Shown piece by piece: positions 34,653 through 43,098 of a DNA stretch of 64,000 bases (position 1 is its first letter; each line of letters begins with the position of its first letter). The DNA is from Pseudomonadota bacterium (GTDB lineage Bacteria > Bdellovibrionota > FAC87 > UBA2466). The translations under genes were made by a program, and so were the position numbers. Location: NCBI GenBank assembly GCA_009927165.1, contig RFNO01000068.1, positions 1-64,000 on the forward strand, read 5' to 3'. The notes beneath the pieces are model-generated. The model worked only from the letters and a program-made list of their open reading frames with translations, was not told the DNA's origin and did not search any database.

Positions 34653-35971
34653 GTTCCGACTTTCCAGGGCAAACTCACGACTATTTTTAAGCCTCCCCAG
34701 AGAGATTCCGTCAGGTTAATCGAACCGCGCTCTGAATCAATACACGCTTTCACAATCGACAAACCCAGACCATGACTATTCGTATTGTTGTCAGTTTGTT
34801 TCCGGTCTGTAAAAAAGGGGGCAAATACGTGCTCACGATTTTCTGCAGAAATCCCAGGTCCATCATCTTCGATGCTCCACAACAAACTCTGAGACTGCCT
34901 GTCAATGGTTACTCGAATTCTGTCCTGAGAATATTTCAGAGCATTTTCCAAAAGATTCGTTAGAACCGTTGTAAAAATCTCCCTATTGCCATGAGCCTTG
35001 AGAGTGACTCCCACTGGCTCAATAGAAATTGTTCTGCTTGATTTCCCATAAGCTTGTTGCAGGCCCTCAATAACTTCCTCTACCGTTTCTCCGACATTAA
35101 ATTCCGTTTTTAAGTTTTCTTGTCCCAAGCGCTCTACTTCACTCAGTGCAAAAAGTTGATTAATGATAGTTCTCAATTTCAAACAAGCTTCCATTTGTTT
35201 TTGAAACACGCTCAAACAACTTTTCACATCTTCAGGCGGACGCTTGAGCACCCTTTCTCCCTGCGCAATGACCACAGCAAGTGGTGTTCTGAGTTCGTGA
35301 GATGCATTTACAGCAAAGTTCCTGATTTGATTGAAAGATTTTTCAAGACGATCGAAAAGCAAATTGAAATTTCTAGCTAACATCCCAAACTCATCTCGAT
35401 ATCGACTCTCTGGCAACCGAAATGACAAACGATCTGCTGAAAGCAGTGATGTCTGTATGGCAAGAGCGGTAAATGGTCTCAACAACAATCGCGTGAGCAA
35501 CAAAGAGATGGGAATAAGTACAACCATAAAAAGCAGTCCCCCAAGAAAAAGGGCTTTTCGAAATACAGATAAATACTCCACAATAAGAGATGCATCATAA
35601 AAACCCGCAACTTTGTAATGATGCCCCTGATGAACTTTCTGCACGGTACTGTACAATTTCCCCTGGCTGCGATCACTTACGAAATTCAACTCTCCTATGC
35701 TGCGACGGGGAAAAGAATCATAAATCAGTTCGCCTTCTTTCCAAATTCGTAAATACACATTCCTGAAATGCGGAGCATTTTGCTGATGAGTGCTTTGATG
35801 AGATGGCAAATCCAGATGCTCCCACTCGTGCTCGACGAGCGAACTCAAATAGTTTTCAGCAACTTGAAAAGAATTATCCCGAACTCGACCGTAAATAAGG
35901 TAAGCAAAGCCAATCAGAAGAACAAAAACAGTACTGGCCATCAAAATGGTGAACCGAAAACGCATCGTCAC
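34649..35971 (-). CDS. Sensor histidine kinase
   Basis: 440 residues. N-terminal membrane helix (FRFTILMASTVFVLLIGFAY), a periplasmic sensor of about 110 residues, second helix, HAMP, then HisKA with the phosphorylated His225 in ASHELRTPLA and HATPase motifs NLLENALKYS, EDDGPGIS and NSHGLGLSIVKA. The GTG at 35971 follows the regulator stop by one base; an ATG two codons on (35965) is the alternative. The sensor resembles the CusS/heavy-metal class in layout. Divergent target is a His/Cys-rich protein, so a metal signal is plausible. Confidence 0.88.
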   Translation of the reverse strand: MTMRFRFTILMASTVFVLLIGFAYLIYGRVRDNSFQVAENYLSSLVEHEWEHLDLPSHQSTHQQNAPHFRNVYLRIWKEGELIYDSFPRRSIGELNFVSDRSQGKLYSTVQKVHQGHHYKVAGFYDASLIVEYLSVFRKALFLGGLLFMVVLIPISLLLTRLLLRPFTALAIQTSLLSADRLSFRLPESRYRDEFGMLARNFNLLFDRLEKSFNQIRNFAVNASHELRTPLAVVIAQGERVLKRPPEDVKSCLSVFQKQMEACLKLRTIINQLFALSEVERLGQENLKTEFNVGETVEEVIEGLQQAYGKSSRTISIEPVGVTLKAHGNREIFTTVLTNLLENALKYSQDRIRVTIDRQSQSLLWSIEDDGPGISAENREHVFAPFFTDRKQTDNNTNSHGLGLSIVKACIDSERGSINLTESLWGGLKIVVSLPWKVGT

Positions 35972-35972
35972 G

Positions 35973-36656
35973 CTAAATACTCTCTGGCTTTATAAAAACA
36001 AATCCGCTGCTTCTAATAGTTTGCAACCAACTACCCCGCTTGAGATCTGTTAGTTTTTTTCTCAAATTAAATAAATGCACGCCAATAAAATTCGTGTCTG
36101 ACTCGTGGCTCAGTCCCCACACATTTTCTAGAATCTCTTTTCTACTGATCACCCTCCCCGGGGCACCCAGAAACAACGACAGGATTGAAGCTTCCTTGGG
36201 AGTAAGAACAGTACTACTCTCTCCTGCAATGAGCGTAAAAGTGGAAGGATCCAGTGACATGTCTTCATACAGAAACTTTTGCTTTCGAACCCGCTGAGAT
36301 CTTCGAAGAAGCGCTCGCACTCGCTCTCTGAGCTCTTCGTAGATATAAGGTTTCGTGAGATAATCATCGCAGCCTTCCTGAAACAATTGCAGCTTATCCT
36401 GTAAAGAGCTTCGTGCAGTAAGAATGAGAACTGGCGCATAGTCAGACTGTTGTTTGTAGTAATTCAGTAAGGCTTCCCCCGATAAATCTGGAAGCATGAG
36501 ATCCAGAATGACCAAATCCCAATGATCAACAACTTTTCTTCGGCCTTCTTCTCCACTCATTGCTATTTCAACGTGATACCCCTCATCTCTTAAATTTTCT
36601 GCCAAGGGAATGGCGAGATCGGCTTCGTCTTCAATGATCAATATTTTTGACGCCAT
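35973..36656 (-). CDS. OmpR/PhoB-type response regulator
   Basis: 227 residues. Receiver domain with phospho-acceptor Asp52 in LVILDLMLPD, the conserved Thr and Lys in ILTARSS and LTKPYIYEEL, and a C-terminal winged helix (PGRVISRKEILENVWG, HLFNLRKKL). Cognate partner of the kinase downstream, one base away. Expected to bind direct repeats with an 11-bp period; two CTTAAAA repeats of that spacing stand in the divergent promoter. Confidence 0.92.
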   Translation of the reverse strand: MASKILIIEDEADLAIPLAENLRDEGYHVEIAMSGEEGRRKVVDHWDLVILDLMLPDLSGEALLNYYKQQSDYAPVLILTARSSLQDKLQLFQEGCDDYLTKPYIYEELRERVRALLRRSQRVRKQKFLYEDMSLDPSTFTLIAGESSTVLTPKEASILSLFLGAPGRVISRKEILENVWGLSHESDTNFIGVHLFNLRKKLTDLKRGSWLQTIRSSGFVFIKPESI

Positions 36657-36750
36657 GGCTCGTGACTCGTAGCACTAATTGAATTTAGGACCTATCATTT
36701 CCCAACGCTTTCCCCCTGTCAAAAATCTCGCTCAACGCGCTGCTCAGGTT

Positions 36751-36768
36751 CTTAAAACAATCTTAAAA
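36751..36768 (+). promoter_or_regulatory. Direct repeats, probable OmpR-type operator
   Basis: CTTAAAA at 36751-36757 and 36762-36768, period exactly 11 bp, the spacing used by OmpR/PhoB proteins. It lies between the regulator gene and the His-rich gene. A weak -10 (TAAACT) is at 36790-36795. Confidence 0.55.
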
Positions 36769-36844
36769 TGCAGTTCATCTTCTGATCAGTAAACTAAAGA
36801 CTGAGTTGAGTTTGACTCAAACAACAATCATTGAGGAGATACCC

Positions 36845-37099
36845 ATGAAACATCTACTGATTGCCATCATGACTGTGGCTTGTTTAGCGATAACCGCTCA
36901 AGCCAAAGAAAAGAAAGCTGCTCCAAAAGCAGAACATACTTGTCACAAGGCAGATGAGGACCACAGCCCGCACAAGCACGGTGAAGCTGGTTGTACTTGC
37001 GAAAAACGCGAGCACGCTGGACACACTGATTATAAGCATGGTGAGCACTGGCACATGGCTCACGGTGACCATTTCGACGAGTGCACTGCAAAAAACTAA
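36845..37099 (+). CDS. Periplasmic His/Cys-rich metal-binding protein
   Basis: 84 residues from an ATG with GAGGAG upstream. The signal peptide is KHLLIAIMTVACLAITAQA. The mature part has CHKADEDHSPHKHGE, CTCEKREHAGH and HGEHWHMAHGDHFDEC: about 14 histidines and five cysteines, fit to bind transition metal ions. It is divergent from the two-component genes, probably regulated by them, and ends in an intrinsic terminator, so it is a one-gene unit. Metal buffering or chaperoning is inferred. Confidence 0.8.
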   Translation: MKHLLIAIMTVACLAITAQAKEKKAAPKAEHTCHKADEDHSPHKHGEAGCTCEKREHAGHTDYKHGEHWHMAHGDHFDECTAKN

Positions 37100-37120
37100 T
37101 TCATTAACTTGAATCAGATA

Positions 37121-37155
37121 AAAAAAGGGACCGGCACAAGCCGGTCCCTTTTTTT
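37121..37155. terminator. Intrinsic terminator
   Basis: GGGACCGGC (37127-37135), ACAA loop, GCCGGTCCC (37140-37148) then seven T. Six A precede the stem, so it may also work in reverse. Confidence 0.93.
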
Positions 37156-37190
37156 CTGTGCTACACTTAAGACAGACTTTTCCAATCCTC

Positions 37191-38321
37191 ATGACTAGCA
37201 AACACTTCCCATCCAAACCCGACCACATTCCTGAATTAGATGGGTTACGTGGACTCGCGATTTTGGCAGTTCTTTTTTATCATTTTTTTTGGTTCCCTTC
37301 GGATCCCACTCACTGGCCCAAGTTTTTTTCGCTTCTTTGGAAACTGGGTCAGATAGGATGGGTCGGGGTTAATCTCTTTTTCGTTCTTTCAGGATTTCTC
37401 ATCACTCGGATTCTTTTGGCACAAAAGGGCAGCCATTCATTTTTCAAAGATTTTTACTGGAGAAGAGCACTTCGAATCTTACCTTTATACTTTTTAACTC
37501 TTCTCTTTATCGGTTTTTACTACCCAAGCTCAGGCCCTTTTGTTCTTTTTAGTTTGTTTTTCTTGAGCAATGCCGTGGAGCTTTGGGGAGTCTACAGTCC
37601 CTATCAACCCCTGTGGTCGTTGGCAGTTGAGGAACAGTTTTATCTTTTTTGGCCTTGGATGGTTTCGAAGCTCAGTACTCGTCACCTCAAAATGCTCTGT
37701 TGGGGAGCTTTGTGTTTAGAACCGGTAGCCAGGTATTTTTACTTCATGAATCACCCTCCTAATTATTGGCTTCTTTTAATTAATTTTGATGGGTTTGCTA
37801 TCGGTGCACTCTTAGCAGCTGAATTAAAAACAGACCGTTCAGCTAAGTCACGATGGCCCACTTACTTTCAATACCTAGGCCTCACTGTTTTGTTATGCTT
37901 TTGTCTTTTCAAATTAGGTCTGTTTACCCGGACTCGAGTAGTGGGAGAAATGTTCCTTCCTACTGTTATTTACTTGATGAGTGCTTCGCTACTTTCATTT
38001 TGTATCCACTTCAAAGGAAGTAAGTGGCTCAGCATTTTTTCAAAAGGCACTTTACCTAGTTGGGGCAAGCTCAGCTATGCAGCTTATCTGTGTCACTACC
38101 CCATCAATGGATGGATTGAACAGGTACTTTCCCATCATTACACTTTAAAAGAGTACAATTACCTCTGGTCAGTGTCACTGTTGAGAACAATACTCTGTTT
38201 TGGAACTACTTACGGATTGTCCTGGGGCCTCCACCGATTTGTAGAACTTCCCTTTTTACGGCTGAAAGACCGATTGCCAAAGTGTGATTTTATCGGAAGG
38301 GCAGCCCGTACTCACGATTGA
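37191..38321 (+). CDS. Acyltransferase family 3 (OafA-like) membrane protein
   Basis: 376 residues and about ten membrane helices. Family motifs: ELDGLRGLAILAVLFYHFFW near the N-terminus, GQIGWVGVNLFFVLSGFLIT, RALRILPLYFLTLL and PLWSLAVEEQFYLFWPW. O-acylates surface polysaccharide, peptidoglycan or lipids. The ATG at 37191 is chosen over a GTG at 37158. Stands just after the terminator, with its own promoter region unresolved. Overlaps the next gene end to end by 32 bp in convergent orientation. Confidence 0.9.
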   Translation: MTSKHFPSKPDHIPELDGLRGLAILAVLFYHFFWFPSDPTHWPKFFSLLWKLGQIGWVGVNLFFVLSGFLITRILLAQKGSHSFFKDFYWRRALRILPLYFLTLLFIGFYYPSSGPFVLFSLFFLSNAVELWGVYSPYQPLWSLAVEEQFYLFWPWMVSKLSTRHLKMLCWGALCLEPVARYFYFMNHPPNYWLLLINFDGFAIGALLAAELKTDRSAKSRWPTYFQYLGLTVLLCFCLFKLGLFTRTRVVGEMFLPTVIYLMSASLLSFCIHFKGSKWLSIFSKGTLPSWGKLSYAAYLCHYPINGWIEQVLSHHYTLKEYNYLWSVSLLRTILCFGTTYGLSWGLHRFVELPFLRLKDRLPKCDFIGRAARTHD

Positions 38322-39354
38322 GTGTGGGAAATTGATAGCGTTGAGTGGACCGGATCAATCCTCGCTCGTGGAGACTCGGAAGTATTTCCCTGGGCCACAT
38401 TTCTGGATCAGCTTCATCCCCTTGGGAAAGATTTCGATAATTAGTGATATCATCAAAAATATCTATCGCACCAGAAATGCAGTTTTTCTCCCGCCCGTTG
38501 TACATGGGAGGTCTTCCCGAACGATAGGCCTGGTAATCTTTCTCACTTCTCATTAACGCTGAACGCAAATAATCTTGTCGCTTTTGGTTCTGCTGTTCCC
38601 ACGTTCCGGGAATTTGGATGGGATACTGAGCAATTTCATGCTTTAAGTCTTTTACGGACACTTCAATCACTTGATCCAAAGAAAGCACTCGCTTAGCTAA
38701 TCCATAGTGATCTCTGTTTCCTTTAAACGGATTGAATTTCTCGCCTTTCCGTCTAACGGCTTCAGAAGAAGCCACAATATTGGATAGTTTCTCTGCAGGC
38801 GAATGGTCATTGGTAAATTGCGGAATTAACGTAGCTTCCAAGCCCTTTTTGAACTTGAATCGGACTTGTGCATGAGCTGCAAACCATCTTTTGTGATTTA
38901 GGGCCGCAAGGAGTGGACCATCCGGATCAAACCGCTCTACTTGAAAAATAACATCTTCTACTGAATCTACCGGAATCCTTGCCACCCAAAACTTATCTTT
39001 GTGCCGAATATTGGCTACCCATAATTCGCCGGGGACTGGAGGAGGCAACTGAGCCTTCTCTGCATACTGAAAAGCCTCTTCTTCGGTTAAAACATGGATG
39101 GGTCGAAACTCATCTAAGCGGAAGCACTCTCCTTGTCGAGGCCCCACTTTGTATCGATAGTTCATTGAAAAAGGATCAAACGGACTATAGCCCGGACAAG
39201 CATTAGCGACTTGCGGTCTATTTACCAAAATGCTTGAACCGGTTGAACCCGTTGCGTGTTGACTCGTTTTCGTTTCCGAAAGAGCCGCTGAACTTACGAG
39301 GAAGGTTGCACTTACTAAAACTAACTTTTGGATTAACAAATAAGGTCTCATCAT
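38290..39354 (-). CDS. Secreted hypothetical protein
   Basis: 354 residues. The start at 39354 gives MMRPYLLIQKLVLVSATFLV as a signal peptide; a GTG at 39396 is less likely. The body has ACPGYSPFDPF, GECFRLDEF and KNCISGAIDIFDD. Nothing identifies a fold. Its 3' end overlaps the acyltransferase gene on the other strand by 32 bp. No operon partner. Confidence 0.65.
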   Translation of the reverse strand: MMRPYLLIQKLVLVSATFLVSSAALSETKTSQHATGSTGSSILVNRPQVANACPGYSPFDPFSMNYRYKVGPRQGECFRLDEFRPIHVLTEEEAFQYAEKAQLPPPVPGELWVANIRHKDKFWVARIPVDSVEDVIFQVERFDPDGPLLAALNHKRWFAAHAQVRFKFKKGLEATLIPQFTNDHSPAEKLSNIVASSEAVRRKGEKFNPFKGNRDHYGLAKRVLSLDQVIEVSVKDLKHEIAQYPIQIPGTWEQQNQKRQDYLRSALMRSEKDYQAYRSGRPPMYNGREKNCISGAIDIFDDITNYRNLSQGDEADPEMWPREILPSLHERGLIRSTQRYQFPTLNREYGLPFR

Positions 39355-39456
39355 CGCGCGAAAGGAGAGCAAAAATGGGACCGAAACCTCAGGCACTGTA
39401 TACTGATGGAATCCGTCTAAACTGAAAACGTTCCTCTGACAATTAAGGCCAATCTA

Positions 39457-39849
39457 CTAATTTTCTTCAATACAGATCCCATGCATTTCTTTAGCAAAGG
39501 GGGCTTCGTGATTGATGAGAACAGCTTTGTATTCGCCTTTTTCATTTTGTGCATTACGCACAATCATTTCAATTTCCTTCCCGGGCTTGTCCGCATCCAG
39601 ATAAAGGTGAAAACGCTGATCACTTTCCAACGAGAGTTCCTGAATTTGGCTGGTGAATACTTGGCCTTGGTGATCGATTTCAGCTGTCGACGCGAGTTTT
39701 CCATCTTCCGAAACTTTTAGAGTTACTTTGCAAAAAGGGATGTCTTGAACTACGTAATGTTGGCAAACGACTTGCTGGGAAAAACTAGTAGAAGCCCCTC
39801 CTATAACAATGAATAACAGTAACAAATTGTGAGTGACTTTATTTGTCAT
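39457..39849 (-). CDS. Small secreted hypothetical protein
   Basis: 130 residues with a signal peptide (HNLLLLFIVIGGASTSFSQQ). Three cysteines in the mature part (VVCQHYV, IPFCKVTL, HGICIEEN). GGGAG precedes the ATG. Family not recognised. Confidence 0.7.
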   Translation of the reverse strand: MTNKVTHNLLLLFIVIGGASTSFSQQVVCQHYVVQDIPFCKVTLKVSEDGKLASTAEIDHQGQVFTSQIQELSLESDQRFHLYLDADKPGKEIEMIVRNAQNEKGEYKAVLINHEAPFAKEMHGICIEEN

Positions 39850-39928
39850 GATTGCTCCCTTAATGAGAAAAAAGATATCTGATTTGGATCCGAAATTATA
39901 TTAAAATAGAGGAAAATTTGAGGTTATT

Positions 39929-40168
39929 ATGAGTGATGCTAAGGTATTGGCAAAACATCCCCAGGTTAAAGAGCTGGATCCTAGAACTTATTTCTGGTGT
40001 TCCTGTGGCCAATCTTCAAAGCAGCCTTTTTGCGATGGTTCCCTTACAGGCAGTACATTTAGTCCAGTTCGTTTTGAATTGACCGAAAAGAAGAAAGAAG
40101 CTCTTTGTCTGTGTAAACATACGAAGAAAGCGCCAATTTGCGATGGCTTTCATTCGAAACTGAAGTGA
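39929..40168 (+). CDS. CDGSH-type iron-sulfur protein
   Basis: 79 residues with two zinc-finger CDGSH motifs: CSCGQSSKQPFCDGSL and CLCKHTKKAPICDGFH. Each binds a 2Fe-2S cluster through three Cys and one His in mitoNEET-type proteins; the first motif ends in SL rather than SH, so its cluster ligand set is altered or uses another residue. Cytoplasmic. GAGG precedes the ATG. Redox or Fe-S storage role. Confidence 0.88.
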   Translation: MSDAKVLAKHPQVKELDPRTYFWCSCGQSSKQPFCDGSLTGSTFSPVRFELTEKKKEALCLCKHTKKAPICDGFHSKLK

Positions 40169-40174
40169 TAGGCT

Positions 40175-41665
40175 TTAGTAGTCAGATAAACCTAGTGTCT
40201 GCTCTACTTGTTCAACGGTTACCCCAAAATTGTTGTCATACCAGGAAGCAACAAAACGAGGGGTTTCAGCAGGCTTTCCTCGAAGGCAACGGTGAACGAT
40301 GTCTCCTTGCTCTTCCATCGAAGTCGCATTTCCCATAGAGTTGCAGTAAGTATCTCGCCACGCTTGAGTTGCACTACTTTCAATTTTCTGACCGATTTGA
40401 TTTGCTCGAAGCTTTATCCAATCAAAAGGAGCAGGCAATTCAGCTCTCTTAGGAAGGAGCCCAATAGCTGGCATATTCCAGTCGTGTTGGAAATCTCTTT
40501 TTTCGTCTCTTTCACTGACTTGAATATTGACGTTATTTTTTCCCAAAATCATTTGGCCTGATAAATAAAGACCCAAGGCCTGATTGATTTCCATTCCTTC
40601 ATATCGTTGAGTGCGGGGCTCAATTCGGAATCGAGTGACTGGCTCTTGCACAGTGTACTCGTCGTTTTTAAGCTTCGCCATGGGAACACTTTGACAAGTC
40701 TCAAGACCGGCAGAATCTTTACTGCAAGTTCTTTCTAAATCAAGAAATGGTATTTGCCGTGTTTTCTTGACAGGAACGTATTCCGTATAAGGAACTGAAA
40801 CGGTATACTCAAAAACTCGCGACTGCGGAATTCTTTCTATCGTTTTGGTATATTTTCCGCTGAGTTTTAGCTCGATGACATTGGCTGCGTTGGCATCAAA
40901 CCAGGGCGTTTTTGAAAAGTTTGTTTGGGCTTGCGAGTTGAAGTCTCCAAACAGTTCGCTGGGAAAATCTTCAACATTCAAAACCAAATTAATTCCTCGA
41001 TAAAGTTCTTTTACTTTTTCCTGCGATGCCCCCGCAATTTCACGAGGGCGACTCCCAAAGAGCCCGCAGTACCGGGAGACAAATTGAGCGTAGTAGGGTT
41101 TCGATGCGACGTTTGACTTCACCAAGCTTTTACAACTTTTTTCACCTACGGGTTTAACCAAAGATTGCGCTTTGTTGTAGGCTCCCAAAAGTCCACCCTG
41201 GAAAATCGGTTTGTATTTCGCGAGCTGATACTGTGCTCGCAAAGGAAAATTCTGACTAACAGCTTCTCTTACTGTTCGAGAAATGAAAAAGACCGCAGCT
41301 TTTCCCTCTTCTTCTTGTGTAAAGGCGACGGCCCCTTTGGGGGAATAGCCCCATTCGTTTTCTTTTTTTACTACGTTAAGAAGCATGTCGATACTATTCT
41401 GCTCGTTACCAGCAAGGCGAGATTGTCGAACTTCTATCAACTTTTTATCAATAATCATTTCCCGAGATCTCATTTTGCCAACTGCAGCCTCTTCATCGCC
41501 AGGATTTCGTTGGAGAGCCAGCTCATAAGCTGCCAATGCTTCTTCGTAAGCACCCGCCTCAAAGAGATTTTGGCCTCTTTTGGTGAGAGAAGAACAAGCT
41601 CCCAGAAAGAACATGATTGAAATTGAAGACAAACCCAAAAAACTAAGAAAGGTATTTCGACGCAT
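40175..41665 (-). CDS. TPR-containing lipoprotein
   Basis: 496 residues. The signal peptide ends in the lipobox LGAC, Cys24. A TPR unit follows (NLFEAGAYEEALAAYELAL). The middle has a hinge rich in charged and Tyr residues (TVSVPYTEYVPVKKTRQIPF). No family recognised beyond TPR. Envelope-anchored. Converges with the CDGSH gene. Confidence 0.75.
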   Translation of the reverse strand: MRRNTFLSFLGLSSISIMFFLGACSSLTKRGQNLFEAGAYEEALAAYELALQRNPGDEEAAVGKMRSREMIIDKKLIEVRQSRLAGNEQNSIDMLLNVVKKENEWGYSPKGAVAFTQEEEGKAAVFFISRTVREAVSQNFPLRAQYQLAKYKPIFQGGLLGAYNKAQSLVKPVGEKSCKSLVKSNVASKPYYAQFVSRYCGLFGSRPREIAGASQEKVKELYRGINLVLNVEDFPSELFGDFNSQAQTNFSKTPWFDANAANVIELKLSGKYTKTIERIPQSRVFEYTVSVPYTEYVPVKKTRQIPFLDLERTCSKDSAGLETCQSVPMAKLKNDEYTVQEPVTRFRIEPRTQRYEGMEINQALGLYLSGQMILGKNNVNIQVSERDEKRDFQHDWNMPAIGLLPKRAELPAPFDWIKLRANQIGQKIESSATQAWRDTYCNSMGNATSMEEQGDIVHRCLRGKPAETPRFVASWYDNNFGVTVEQVEQTLGLSDY

Positions 41666-41832
41666 GACTAAAAAATCGGCTGACTGAGATAAGTTCTAAA
41701 GAACTTTATCTTGAAGAAATTCCAATAATCACAAAAAACATCTTCCTATTTTTGTGTTTATTTTCAGATACTTATGATTGGTCTCGCGAAAAGATTCTAC
41801 TTCGGCGATGGATTCTGTGCTACACCTCCGCC

Positions 41833-43098
41833 ATGCCCATTACCCGTCTCACTATTCAGAAGCTTGGACCGCTTGCGGACGGGATTACCGAAACTCCCCA
41901 AGGAACCGTTTATGTCGATAGAGCGCTGCCCGACGATGAACTCAGAGTTTCAATTTATCAGGATAAAGACGGTAAAACTCGCGGTGACATTACTGAGATT
42001 TTGAAAGAATCTCCTCATAGACAACTCGCCTCTTGTTCTCATTATGACGTGTGTGGCAATTGTTCTCTCCAACATCTGAAGCAGTCCACTTATCAAAGCT
42101 GGAAACAAGAAATCGTGAAGGAAGCTTTTCAGAAAGTGGGCCTCACTCCCTCAACCTGGAAAGCGCCACTTTTCATCGGTAAAGGCAATCGCCGGAGGGT
42201 AACTTTTACCTTAAAGAAGCAAAATGGAAAAACTTCTATGGGGTACTTTCGAAGAAGAAGCCATGAAGTTTCCGAGATTGAGTCATGCGAGATTATTCAT
42301 CCCGAATTACTGGATCTTAAAAATTGGTTCCGACCTTTTTTGGGTCCCCTTCTGCATGAAGGAGACTCTGTCGATGTCTTCCTGCAAAAAGTTGGAAAAT
42401 CCATTGATGTGGTCCTGTCTCCTTCATTAGAGATTTCTTCGAAGAGAATTTCAGCGTGGGAACCTCTCCTGACTAATTTACTTGATTCAGGCCCGGTTGA
42501 CAGATTAAGCGTAAAAACTCAAACAGAATTACGTACTCTTTTCAGTGAGCGTCCCATTGAGACTAGCTTCGGCCCACTCAAAGTGGAACTTCCCCCTGCT
42601 GCCTTTCTCCAACCCACTCAAGAAGGAGAACGGGGCCTCGTTGAAACCGTAATGGATTCACTGCCCAAGACCGGACACTTCGCTGATCTCTTTTCAGGTT
42701 GTGGAACTTTTGCTGGCCCCCTATTAAGCCGTGGCAGTGTCCATGCATTTGAAGTTTCTTCAATGGCGATTTCAGCTCTCAAAAAAGCTTCCAAAAATTT
42801 TCCACTGCAAGCTTTCCAAAGGGACCTCTTTAAGAACCCCCTAACTGCCAACGAATTGAGTAAGTTTGATGCTTTGGTTTTTGACCCTCCCCGATCGGGA
42901 TGTATTGAGCAGGCAAAAGAAATGGCCAAGTCTTCTTGCCCGGTAATTGTGGGAGTATCTTGCAATCCGGCATCGTTGGCAAAAGATGCTCGGATCCTAG
43001 TGAATGGGGGCTATCGGATAGAAGCAGTCAGAGTGATTGATCAGTTTCTTTTCTCTCATCATGTAGAGGTCGTGATTACTTTCACGAAATCGCGATGA
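41833..43098 (+). CDS. rRNA uracil-5-methyltransferase, RlmD/TrmA family
   Basis: 421 residues from the ATG at 41833. An N-terminal TRAM-like domain (ITRLTIQKLGPLADGI), an Fe-S cluster site CSHYDVCGNC plus IESCEII, then a SAM methyltransferase domain with LFSGCGTFAGPL, FDPPRSGCIE and SCNPASLAKD, where the first Cys in SCNP is the catalytic nucleophile. The cluster indicates the RlmD (23S U1939) branch rather than TrmA, though paralogues modify other sites. Coupled by ATGA to rlmKL. Confidence 0.85.
   Translation: MPITRLTIQKLGPLADGITETPQGTVYVDRALPDDELRVSIYQDKDGKTRGDITEILKESPHRQLASCSHYDVCGNCSLQHLKQSTYQSWKQEIVKEAFQKVGLTPSTWKAPLFIGKGNRRRVTFTLKKQNGKTSMGYFRRRSHEVSEIESCEIIHPELLDLKNWFRPFLGPLLHEGDSVDVFLQKVGKSIDVVLSPSLEISSKRISAWEPLLTNLLDSGPVDRLSVKTQTELRTLFSERPIETSFGPLKVELPPAAFLQPTQEGERGLVETVMDSLPKTGHFADLFSGCGTFAGPLLSRGSVHAFEVSSMAISALKKASKNFPLQAFQRDLFKNPLTANELSKFDALVFDPPRSGCIEQAKEMAKSSCPVIVGVSCNPASLAKDARILVNGGYRIEAVRVIDQFLFSHHVEVVITFTKSR

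Noticed and set aside
39375-39425. A 16-codon plus-strand ORF with a good ribosome-binding site (AAAGGAG, then ATGGGACCG)
   Set aside because: Too short to support; no promoter, no recognised peptide, and it lies just upstream of a minus-strand start where AG-rich sequence is common.
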